Source: Planctomycetota bacterium (GTDB lineage Bacteria > Planctomycetota > Phycisphaerae > Sedimentisphaerales > UBA12454). Taken from it: a stretch of 5,810 bases of DNA. The translations under genes were made by a program, and so were the position numbers. The stretch is taken from NCBI GenBank assembly GCA_018828825.1, contig JAHJUV010000122.1:1-5810 (forward strand), written 5' to 3'. This document shows positions 1-5,409 of this stretch, one piece after another (the stretch's first letter is position 1; each line of letters opens with the position of its first letter). The notes under the pieces are model-generated. The model made no database searches and had not been told where the DNA came from. It worked only from the letters and a program-made list of their open reading frames with translations.

Positions 1-60
1 AGAAGATAACGGACCAGCCACAAACAATTCTTCCTGCCAGCGTTTTTGGGTACCTAACAT
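1..60 (-). CDS. Transposase N-terminus (partial, IS1182-like/DUF772 type)
   Basis: Only the first 20 codons are in the window; the gene runs off the left edge. The start MLGTQKRWQEELFVAGPLSS reads like the opening of IS1182/IS5-like transposases with a DUF772 N-terminal domain, which typically begin MLG, have a basic stretch, then ELFVA, and continue into a 'hP-x-DHhL' motif that would lie beyond the edge. The start is well supported: reading the minus strand, GGAG (69-72) sits 8 bases before the ATG (58-60). Such enzymes cut and paste their own insertion sequence. The family assignment is from recalled resemblance over 20 residues, so the family could be wrong although 'transposase' is likely. 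Whether the gene is intact cannot be judged. Confidence 0.6.
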   Translation of the reverse strand, partial: MLGTQKRWQEELFVAGPLSS

Positions 61-68
61 TATTGTGT

Positions 69-72
69 CTCC
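69..72 (-). promoter_or_regulatory. Ribosome binding site of the transposase
   Basis: GGAG on the minus strand lies 8 bases upstream of the ATG at 58-60. This is a good Shine-Dalgarno spacing and supports a real gene start at 60 even though the gene is cut by the window edge. Confidence 0.6.
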
Positions 73-216
73 ATCCTTGAAAACGATTAACAATGATGGT
101 AATATTATAAGGGATTAAAGGGGCTTTTTCAACACCCCCACTGCCCCCGGTTTTCCATTAAGGCTGTCGCAAAATTTAAGAAAAGCAAGAATATAAAATA
201 GCAGTAGCGTTTAAAA

Positions 217-1182
217 ATGAAACAATTCACATTCAAGCCCCTAACTTATGGCGACTATAGAAATGTCGCAAAAGATTTAATTGGTCTCAGAATACTGCCA
301 ATATTAGATAGTTTCCCAAAGGAAAAAGCAGGGACATTGGAAGGCGGCTTGTGCTGTTTCTATGAACTACTATGTTTTGGTTTAGATTTATTTCAAAATA
401 TAGCCATGTTCTCAAGAGTAGAAACACCCGAACATGATGCCCTTTTCTTTCAAAAGGAAAACCTCCAATTTCGTATATGTACACCGAAAAGTTTAAAAAT
501 AGTTGAAATAAATAATCCGTTTATTTTATCTATGATAGAATTTCTTTGTTGTTGTGAATATCTGCAACCATTGTTCGTAGAATTAGAAAAAGAAGCACCA
601 AATAGAAGTCTTTATAAATTATGGCCATATTCACCCGGCTGTATAGTTTTTTGCAAAAGCGGTTATTCTGTTTTTGAGGCAACCTGTAATCTTTTGGAGG
701 AAACTCACTGTTTTATTGAACAAGGTTTAATGGACCGGTATTTCGGTCTGGCTGATGTTCCCCAAAAAAATCTTATTTTTGCGGCTGGTGAAGAAAATCT
801 AAAAATTAGCCCTCAACCGGTAGATATCATTTATGACTGGGCGGAAAGTTGTCTAGAATATTTAAATAAGTTCATGCCAATGGAAGTTTTCCCAAATATC
901 AAACTGGATGGAGAATTTGAATCAATTCGATATAGGCTACAAGCCGAATACAACAAATTTAAAGAGAATTTAAGCCCAAACAAGTCTGCACAGGAAAATT
1001 TGACCGATACAGAGCGAAACATAATTGAGGCTTTGGGTGATAAAACGATGAAAGGGCAAGAGCTATTAAAAAATGCAGGGTATGATTACAGCAGCCATTA
1101 TAAAACTATACTGTCAAATCTTGTCAAACGGGGGATTTTAGAAAATATCCATAACAAGGGTTATAAATTAAAACAAGTCTAA
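217..1182 (+). CDS. Hypothetical Cys-rich protein with C-terminal winged-helix-like domain
   Basis: I do not recognise this 321-residue protein as a named family. Residues 1-255 hold no known catalytic motif. They contain all 12 cysteines, including C46-C47, C53, the triplet C111-C113 and C142/C146. There is no signal peptide or clear membrane segment, so it is probably cytoplasmic. Residues 262-318 look like a winged helix-turn-helix: helix LTDTERNIIEALGD, helix KGQELLKNAG, a putative recognition helix SSHYKTILSNLVKRG (292-306) and a wing ending NKGYKL. This segment suggests nucleic-acid or protein contact, perhaps regulation. No clear Shine-Dalgarno precedes the ATG, so the start is less certain. 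The gene is visibly more A+T-rich than lipB or the mannosidase and lies beside a transposase, which fits acquired DNA. Real gene: confident; function: unknown. Confidence 0.8.
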   Translation: MKQFTFKPLTYGDYRNVAKDLIGLRILPILDSFPKEKAGTLEGGLCCFYELLCFGLDLFQNIAMFSRVETPEHDALFFQKENLQFRICTPKSLKIVEINNPFILSMIEFLCCCEYLQPLFVELEKEAPNRSLYKLWPYSPGCIVFCKSGYSVFEATCNLLEETHCFIEQGLMDRYFGLADVPQKNLIFAAGEENLKISPQPVDIIYDWAESCLEYLNKFMPMEVFPNIKLDGEFESIRYRLQAEYNKFKENLSPNKSAQENLTDTERNIIEALGDKTMKGQELLKNAGYDYSSHYKTILSNLVKRGILENIHNKGYKLKQV

Positions 1183-1261
1183 AGTCAGGTACTAAGGACA
1201 GGACTTACATTTCTTTTTTTCCTGATATTCTCAAACTCAATAAGAATAATTTTGTTTTTAT

Positions 1262-1265
1262 GGAG
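1262..1265 (+). promoter_or_regulatory. Ribosome binding site deciding the small-ORF start
   Basis: GGAG is 8 bases before the ATG at 1274 but only 2 bases before the ATG at 1268. The normal spacing therefore favours translation from 1274 and a 50-residue product. Confidence 0.45.
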
Positions 1266-1267
1266 TT

Positions 1268-1426
1268 ATGAAAATGGCAGTCAAAAACGAAGAAAATTCA
1301 AAAATGAAATCCGAAGAAGAAATTGCTATGTTACTGTTCTACCTGCAAATATCACCAGATGATGCTGACTGTTGGCGGTTATTCGAGCAGAAACTTCGTA
1401 GATTTTATGGCAGGGGGAGAAAATAG
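1268..1426 (+). CDS. Small hypothetical protein (50-52 aa)
   Basis: A short ORF of 52 codons from the ATG at 1268, or 50 codons from the ATG at 1274. The second start is preferred because GGAG at 1262-1265 lies 8 bases before it and only 2 before the first. The protein has a charged, Lys/Glu-rich N-terminus, then EEEIAMLLFYLQISPDDADC, an amphipathic helix-like stretch, and ends basic (KLRRFYGRGRK). No cysteine cluster, signal peptide or known motif is seen. It lies 85 bases after the 321-residue gene on the same strand and 13 bases before another short ORF, so the three may be co-transcribed. The role is unknown; the small size suggests an accessory or regulatory peptide. The Shine-Dalgarno and natural-looking residue composition argue for a real gene. 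Confidence 0.55.
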   Translation: MKMAVKNEENSKMKSEEEIAMLLFYLQISPDDADCWRLFEQKLRRFYGRGRK

Positions 1427-1439
1427 AAAGGTGGGAAAA

Positions 1440-1487
1440 ATGCCTGATAGGGATGTAAAAACAATTAAAGATTTAATCTTTTATTGA
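1440..1487 (+). pseudogene. Truncated gene start (15 codons), strong RBS
   Basis: The peptide MPDRDVKTIKDLIFY is preceded by AGGTGGG (about 1430-1436) at a suitable distance from the ATG, then meets TGA at 1485-1487. It resembles, from memory, the N-terminus (MPDREhKTIKDLIYY) of a longer family of HNH-endonuclease-like hypothetical proteins. The continuation of that family is not visible in any forward frame after the stop, which implies truncation rather than a simple frameshift. The breakpoint near 1483 also marks the change from A+T-rich accessory DNA to the lipB flank. Alternatives are a genuine 15-residue leader peptide or a chance ORF. The family resemblance is uncertain. Confidence 0.35.
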
Positions 1488-1503
1488 CAGAACCTCTTAA
1501 TCC

Positions 1504-1532
1504 CTCCCGCAGAATTTTGACGGGTGTCTTTT
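1504..1532 (+). terminator. Possible weak terminator between convergent genes
   Basis: CTCCCG (1504-1509) can pair with CGGGTG (1521-1526) with one mismatch, across an 11-base loop, and is followed by TCTTTT. It would end rightward transcription from the accessory genes just before the lipB 3' end. On the minus strand there is no T-run after the stem, so it is not a convincing terminator for lipB. The stem is short, and this is a tentative call. Confidence 0.3.
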
Positions 1533-1543
1533 AAATGATGTTT

Positions 1544-2209
1544 TCAGTCTGTAAAATGCCTTAACAGGATTGTTTTTAGGGTGTTTTTGGCGGTTTTTAT
1601 GTCGATTTTTTTATCGAGTTCTTTTGCGGCGCTGGTCATTTTGATATTATCGAGGCCGCAGGGGACAACAAAATCAAAAATACTCAAATCATTATTGATA
1701 TTAATCGCCATACCGTGAAATGTAATCCACTTTTTAATCTGAACGCCGATAGAGGCGATTTTTAACCACGGATTTCGCGGATTTAACGGATTTTTATCTT
1801 CAATCCATAGACCGGGAAGGCCTTTTTTAGTTTGGCAATTTATGCCGAGTTCTGTAAGGAATTCGATTCCGATTTTTTCGAGTAGATGTACGAAATTGCT
1901 AACGCCGAGATTATTTTTTTTGAGATTGATAATCGGGTAGATGACGATTTGGCCTGGGTTGTGAGCGGTGGCTCCGCCGCCGCGTCGGATTTGAAAGATT
2001 TCGATGCCCGCCTGTTTAATCGCATCAGTATCTTTTAAAAGTTTGTTTGCACTTTGTCTTGCGCCGAGCGTAATTACGGGCGGATGCTCGACTATAAATA
2101 TAGTATCTTTGCCAGTGCCTGCGAGCAGGTTTTGCAAGGTGTTTTCCTGCAGGCTCAGTGTGGATTGATAATCCTTTGTGCCGCAATCTATTATTTCGAT
2201 ATTCGCCAT
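1544..2209 (-). CDS. lipB: Octanoyltransferase LipB (lipoate biosynthesis)
   Basis: LipB moves the octanoyl group from octanoyl-ACP to a lysine of lipoyl-domain proteins (such as pyruvate dehydrogenase E2 or glycine cleavage H protein), the first step of de novo lipoylation before LipA; it acts in the cytoplasm. The 221-residue product is close to the usual size (about 210-230). Motifs seen: EHPPVITLGAR (41-51), RGGGATAHNPGQ (76-87), KIASIGV with catalytic Lys150, TFHGMAININ, and VVPCGL with catalytic Cys184. The Lys-Cys spacing of 34 matches characterised LipB. The frame is open to an ATG at 2254, but 2209 is preferred: MANIEI is the normal LipB N-terminus, and an extended -10 box lies inside the extra 15 codons. 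Residues 139-149 (KNPLNPRNPWL) form an insertion made by a 9-base tandem repeat just before the catalytic lysine motif. No lipA is in the window. Confidence 0.95.
   Translation of the reverse strand: MANIEIIDCGTKDYQSTLSLQENTLQNLLAGTGKDTIFIVEHPPVITLGARQSANKLLKDTDAIKQAGIEIFQIRRGGGATAHNPGQIVIYPIINLKKNNLGVSNFVHLLEKIGIEFLTELGINCQTKKGLPGLWIEDKNPLNPRNPWLKIASIGVQIKKWITFHGMAININNDLSIFDFVVPCGLDNIKMTSAAKELDKKIDIKTAKNTLKTILLRHFTD
1769..1795. repeat. Three 9-bp tandem units inside lipB
   Basis: Three phased units on the plus strand, CGGATTTCG, CGGATTTAA and CGGATTTTT, differ only in their last two or three bases. Read on the minus strand in the lipB frame they encode K-N-P, L-N-P and R-N-P, followed by W-L. 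The flank TTAACCA at 1762-1768 makes the whole stretch resemble the short 'ACCACGGATT...CGGATT' interspersed repeats I recall from many bacterial genomes; that link is from memory. The unit is a multiple of three bases, so the frame is kept. Confidence 0.8.
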
Positions 2210-2221
2210 ATTATCACGAGA

Positions 2222-2251
2222 GCGGATTATAACAGTAATCGGCGGATTATA
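2222..2251. repeat. Direct repeat GCGGATTATA x2 in the lipB-mannosidase gap
   Basis: The 10-mer GCGGATTATA occurs at 2222-2231 and again at 2242-2251, exactly 20 bases (about two helical turns) apart. Each copy contains the complement of a TATAAT box for the lipB direction. It may be a pair of -10 boxes or a regulator half-site pair, or may have arisen by local duplication. Confidence 0.5.
2226..2234 (-). promoter_or_regulatory. lipB promoter, extended -10
   Basis: On the minus strand the sequence reads TGTTATAAT, a perfect extended -10 (TGnTATAAT). A weak -35 (TTGTAT) lies 17 bases upstream. Transcription would begin around 2219, about 10 bases before the ATG at 2209, leaving a very short leader with at best a weak Shine-Dalgarno (GTGAT). 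This position supports the ATG at 2209 over the upstream one at 2254. Confidence 0.5.
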
Positions 2252-2277
2252 CAATCGCGGGGTGGTCGTTTTTTGCT

Positions 2278-2304
2278 TTTACAATTTTCATTTCCTGTTA
2301 AAAT
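2278..2304 (+). promoter_or_regulatory. Beta-mannosidase promoter
   Basis: TTTACA (2278-2283) and TAAAAT (2299-2304) are separated by 15 bases, with an extended TG at 2296-2297. The -10 ends only 9 bases before the ATG at 2314, so the leader would be 2-3 bases at most. No Shine-Dalgarno is present before the ATG. The 15-base spacer is short, so the -35 is less sure than the -10. Confidence 0.4.
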
Positions 2305-2313
2305 CCACAACCT

Positions 2314-4830
2314 ATGGCGAAAGAAATTCTGGATTTGACGGGACAGTGGCGATTTAAGCAGTATCCGGTTTCGGCACGGAGGATGCGGGACCTTGACAAG
2401 GGAAACTGGCTCAACTGCGTTGTTCCTTCGTCGATATATGCCGATTTGGCTGAGGCGGGGATTATCAAGCGTAAAAAGCTGGAGAGCAATCCTGAAGATT
2501 TTTTCCAGGTTAGTCTTGAGCCGTGGATATACAAGAAACAATTCGACCTGTCGAGCAGCTTTTTGGAAAACGAGAAGATAGAACTTCTGTTCGAGGGGCT
2601 GGATACGTTCGGGCAGGTGTGGCTGAACGGGAAACTGTTGGGGCGGGCCGACAATATGTTCTGCCAATGGCGGTTCGATGTCACGAAGATTCTTAAGCAG
2701 CGGGGCAATGAGCTTTTAGTCAAATTCGATTCAGCGGTCGAAGAGGGCGAAAGGCTGATGAGCCGCTACGGGATGCTGAGCGAAGATAAATGCTCTTTGC
2801 CGCAGAGGGCGTATGTAAGAAAGGCACAGTGCCAGTTCGGGTGGGACTGGGCGCCAGTTTTGCCTGGCTGCGGGATATGGAAACCTGTTCGGCTCGAAGC
2901 TTTTAGCGCAGGAAGCATCAGCGATGTGCATATTACAACTGTCGATTGTGATAAATCGAATGCTGACATAAAAATTTTCGTACAAATAGACAAATTTTCG
3001 CCTCGGCCGATGGTTTGCAATCTTTCAGTTATCGACCCAGCCGGCAAAAGTGTGGTAAAAACCAGTCTTCAATTCAGCGGCAAAGACCAGCAGGCGTCAG
3101 CGGTGGTGAAAATTGCCAAGCCGCAGCTTTGGCAGCCGAGGCCTTACGGCTTGCAGCCTTTATACAAACTGATTGCGGAATTACACAGCGGCGAGGAATT
3201 AGTTGACTCAGCATCGCAAAATTTCGGCATAAGGACGGTGAAATTAAATCAGGTGCCGGATGAGCATGGGCAGAGTTTCCAATTTGAGATAAACGGTCGG
3301 CCTGTATATGTGAAAGGGGCGGACTGGATACCGGCGTCGATATTTATCGGCTCGGCGACGACGGAAGATTATGAAAGGCTCCTTACATTGGCGGCGGATG
3401 CGAATATAAATATGCTTCGAGTCTGGGGCGGCGGGATATACGGGACGGAAGAGTTTTATAATATTTGTGACAGGCTGGGGATACTTGTCTGGCAGGATTT
3501 TATGTTCGCCTGCGCTTACTATCCGGACAGGAGATGGTTTGCCGAGGGAGTAAAAAAGGAGGCGACGCAAAATATTGTTCGTTTGCGGAACCATCCATCG
3601 CTTGTTTTGTGGTGCGGTAATAATGAAATCGACTGGCAGCATTCAATCGGTCGGCTTGGAAGAAGCAAAAAATTCTACGGCAGGGGTGTTTATCATAAAA
3701 TTCTGCCTCAGCTTGTTCATGAGCTTGACCCGAGCCGGGATTATATAGCATCGACACCGCTGGGGCCGGCCAAAGATGCAAACGGGCCAACAGCGGGTAC
3801 AGTTCATCAGTGGGAAGTCTGGTCGGGATTTAAACCTACCGATGATTATCTGACCCAGGTACCGCGATTTGTCGCGGAGTTCGGATTTCAATCGCTGCCG
3901 TGCAAAAAGACGATGAAAGACCTGCTGGATATCGATAAAATACATACAGCAGATTTTAGTATTGAGAAATATGACTATCAGCCGAACGGAACAGGTCGGC
4001 TGCAATATTATATTAACGGGCAATTTCGCGCCCCTGCGAATATAGATGAATTTATTTATCTTTCGCAGCTCACACAGGCCCGTGCGATTCGTAAAAACGT
4101 CGAACATTTGCGAGCGAATTCTGGTATCAATTCAGGCGTTCTGTTCTGGCAGTTTAACGACTGCTGTCCCGTTATAAGCTGGTCGTGTCTCGATTATGCA
4201 GGCAGGAAGAAGGCACTTTATTATTACACCCGCAGATTTTACTCACCTGTTATTGTTACGACGTCGGTTCAATATCAGCAGAAGGGGCCGCAGGATAAGA
4301 CTATCGCATCAATAACTGCTTCGGTCGTTAATCATTCACTTTCGCCGCTGACGGCTCTGCTTTTGTGCAGGGTTGTCGATACGAATTTTAAGGTGATAGA
4401 TGAATTTAAAAGGCCTGTGTCTGTCGGGCCGGGCGATGTTGCGAAGGTTTTACTGCCGCAGTCTTTTGCCTTGCCTAAAAATTTGAAAAATTCTTTTATT
4501 CATATTCTGCTTGAAAATGACGCGGATGTGATTGCTGAAAACAGTTTCTTTTATCTGCCGGACAAATATTTCGATTTTCCTGCCTGTGATGTCGAGATGA
4601 AAACAAAAAGACTTGACGGGCTTAAATGGGAACTTGTTCTAAAAAGTAGAAAAATGGTTAAGGACCTTTTTATAGATTGTGCGTTTGATTGTGATTTGAG
4701 CGATAATTATTTCGATTTGCTGGATAATAAGCCGAAAAGCATAACGATAAAAACAAATGCACCGATTGACAATATCAAAGATAAGATTTCTTTGGTTTCG
4801 GTAAATTCGGTTTTTGTGAAAATACGTTAA
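2314..4830 (+). CDS. Beta-mannosidase, glycoside hydrolase family 2
   Basis: The 838-residue enzyme should release beta-linked mannose from the non-reducing end of manno-oligosaccharides (EC 3.2.1.25) with a retaining mechanism. Layout: N-terminal sugar-binding jelly roll (about 8-195, with the mannosidase hallmark QFGWDWAP at 174-181 followed by GCGIWKPV), Ig-like domain (about 200-305), TIM barrel (about 310-625: KGADWIPASIF 334-344, LRVWGGGIYG, acid/base Glu438 in WCGNNE, nucleophile Glu522 in AEFGFQS, FWQFND 611-616), then Ig-like mannosidase domains to the end (LSDNYFDL motif). Length is normal for the family. There is no signal peptide, so it is cytoplasmic and probably acts on imported oligosaccharides. 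No transporter or endo-mannanase gene is in the window. It is divergent from lipB and 54 bases ahead of the RDD gene. Exact substrate (mannan or N-glycan fragments) is not decided by sequence. Confidence 0.95.
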   Translation: MAKEILDLTGQWRFKQYPVSARRMRDLDKGNWLNCVVPSSIYADLAEAGIIKRKKLESNPEDFFQVSLEPWIYKKQFDLSSSFLENEKIELLFEGLDTFGQVWLNGKLLGRADNMFCQWRFDVTKILKQRGNELLVKFDSAVEEGERLMSRYGMLSEDKCSLPQRAYVRKAQCQFGWDWAPVLPGCGIWKPVRLEAFSAGSISDVHITTVDCDKSNADIKIFVQIDKFSPRPMVCNLSVIDPAGKSVVKTSLQFSGKDQQASAVVKIAKPQLWQPRPYGLQPLYKLIAELHSGEELVDSASQNFGIRTVKLNQVPDEHGQSFQFEINGRPVYVKGADWIPASIFIGSATTEDYERLLTLAADANINMLRVWGGGIYGTEEFYNICDRLGILVWQDFMFACAYYPDRRWFAEGVKKEATQNIVRLRNHPSLVLWCGNNEIDWQHSIGRLGRSKKFYGRGVYHKILPQLVHELDPSRDYIASTPLGPAKDANGPTAGTVHQWEVWSGFKPTDDYLTQVPRFVAEFGFQSLPCKKTMKDLLDIDKIHTADFSIEKYDYQPNGTGRLQYYINGQFRAPANIDEFIYLSQLTQARAIRKNVEHLRANSGINSGVLFWQFNDCCPVISWSCLDYAGRKKALYYYTRRFYSPVIVTTSVQYQQKGPQDKTIASITASVVNHSLSPLTALLLCRVVDTNFKVIDEFKRPVSVGPGDVAKVLLPQSFALPKNLKNSFIHILLENDADVIAENSFFYLPDKYFDFPACDVEMKTKRLDGLKWELVLKSRKMVKDLFIDCAFDCDLSDNYFDLLDNKPKSITIKTNAPIDNIKDKISLVSVNSVFVKIR
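4795..4822 (+). repeat. Near-repeat copy 1 (mannosidase 3' end)
   Basis: These 28 bases encode VSVNSVFVK near the mannosidase C-terminus. They match 24 of 28 bases at 5347-5374, with all four differences being transitions. This copy is within an apparently intact coding end. Confidence 0.6.
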
Positions 4831-4872
4831 TGGCAAACTGAACGAATAAATCATAAATAATTATTAGAAAGA

Positions 4873-4876
4873 GAGG
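4873..4876 (+). promoter_or_regulatory. Ribosome binding site of the RDD gene
   Basis: GAGG within AGAGAGGAT, 8 bases before the ATG at 4885. It fixes the start and contrasts with the mannosidase and nitroreductase genes, which lack one. Confidence 0.65.
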
Positions 4877-4884
4877 ATGATATT

Positions 4885-5331
4885 ATGGAAAATTCAGGCC
4901 AGCAACTTGCAACTCGGTGGAAACGTTTAGGCGGAGCATTGCTCGACAGCTTGATTATGATAGTCATCATATTTCCTATAATGATGATAATCGGTATTTA
5001 CCCATCAAAAGGAGATGGGATGAGCTTCGGTCAGCAAATTTTAGGTTCAATAATCAGTCTGGTCGTTTTCCTTATTCTGAACGGTCATTTTCTTGCCAAG
5101 AGCGGCCAGACAATCGGCAAGAAGATAGTGCAAACAAAAATTGTCGGCCTGGACGGCGGGCTTTGTCCCTTTGCGAGGATGTTTCTTCTCAGATATGTTG
5201 TATTGTGGGTAATCACAGGAATTCCGTTTGTCGGCGGCCTCTACGGCCTTTTCGATGTCCTATTTATCTTCGGCAAGGGAAAAAGATGCGTACACGATTA
5301 TATCGCCGGCACCAGAGTCGTTGATGCCTGA
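4885..5331 (+). CDS. RDD family membrane protein
   Basis: A 148-residue inner-membrane protein of the RDD family. Family marks: RLGGALLDSLI (14-24, the conserved Arg and Asp at the start of helix 1), SGQTIGKKIVQTKIVGLDG (73-91) between the helices, and the C-terminal RCVHDYIAGTRVV (134-146). Hydrophobic segments lie at about 22-39, 51-67 and 100-129, the last possibly two passes. The start is supported by GAGG (4873-4876), 8 bases before the ATG. Some RDD proteins have been linked to ion or proton transport, but most have no known role and nothing here specifies one. It is 54 bases after the mannosidase and may be co-transcribed with it, though no shared function is evident. Confidence 0.9.
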   Translation: MENSGQQLATRWKRLGGALLDSLIMIVIIFPIMMIIGIYPSKGDGMSFGQQILGSIISLVVFLILNGHFLAKSGQTIGKKIVQTKIVGLDGGLCPFARMFLLRYVVLWVITGIPFVGGLYGLFDVLFIFGKGKRCVHDYIAGTRVVDA

Positions 5332-5346
5332 CAATAAAATAGTGTT

Positions 5347-5374
5347 GTTTCAGTAAACTCAATTTTTGTGAAAA
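5347..5374 (+). repeat. Near-repeat copy 2 (noncoding relic after the RDD gene)
   Basis: A near-copy of 4795-4822 lying between the RDD gene and the nitroreductase promoter. Read in the corresponding frame it gives NSVVSVNSIFVKT then TGA at 5378-5380, compared with VSVNSVFVKIR at the mannosidase C-terminus. A TAA just upstream closes the frame, so it is not part of a longer gene. Its end abuts the -35 box of the next gene. Confidence 0.55.
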
Positions 5375-5375
5375 C

Positions 5376-5403
5376 TTGACCTCGTAAGTTCTTTGGGTAT
5401 AAT
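5376..5403 (+). promoter_or_regulatory. Strong promoter of the nitroreductase gene
   Basis: TTGACC (5376-5381) and TATAAT (5398-5403) are 16 bases apart, matching 5/6 and 6/6 of the sigma-70 consensus. Six bases separate the -10 from the ATG at 5410, so the expected transcription start falls on or next to the A of the ATG. The promoter would give a leaderless mRNA and make the gene independent of the RDD gene upstream. Confidence 0.7.
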
Positions 5404-5409
5404 ATCGAT

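Larger units (their letters stand above)
1..139 (-). mobile_element. Probable end of an insertion sequence
   Basis: The partial transposase reads leftward, so the element's end should lie a little to the right of its start. The best candidate is at 120-139. Read on the minus strand inward it begins with a run of G followed by TGTTGAAAAAGCCCC, a style of terminal sequence seen in several IS families. A second candidate end is GGCTGTCGCAAAA at 162-174, which has the opposite polarity. No second terminal repeat or target-site duplication is visible, so the right boundary is an estimate. The rest of 61-216 shows no other gene. Confidence 0.4.

Noticed and set aside
165..273. TGTCGCAAAA at 165-174 and again at 264-273
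   Set aside because: The second copy lies inside the coding sequence with no flanking similarity; a 10-base match in a window this size is expected by chance.
1182..1220. Hairpin AAGTC/GACTT followed by a T-run after the 321-residue gene
   Set aside because: The stem is five base pairs with a 15-base loop and mostly A-T, too weak to call a terminator despite the seven T's.
1484..1512. Perfect TTGACA (1484-1489) as a -35 box
   Set aside because: No -10-like hexamer exists at 16-18 bases downstream; the region there is CCCGCAG.
2210..2254. Longer LipB start at the ATG at 2254
   Set aside because: The extra 15 residues are not LipB-like and their DNA contains an extended -10 box; MANIEI from 2209 is the family-like N-terminus.
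3244..4107. Several open frames on the minus strand opposite the mannosidase
   Set aside because: They are shadows of a well-supported 838-codon gene; they lack ribosome binding sites and recognisable protein features.
4917..5324. Alternative +1 frame of 135 codons overlapping the RDD gene
   Set aside because: It is Arg/Ser-rich with no domain, while the RDD frame has clear family motifs and a Shine-Dalgarno.
5347..5357. GTTT-CAGT-AAAC hairpin after the RDD gene as a terminator
   Set aside because: Four A/T-rich base pairs are too weak, and the stretch is better explained as part of the near-repeat.
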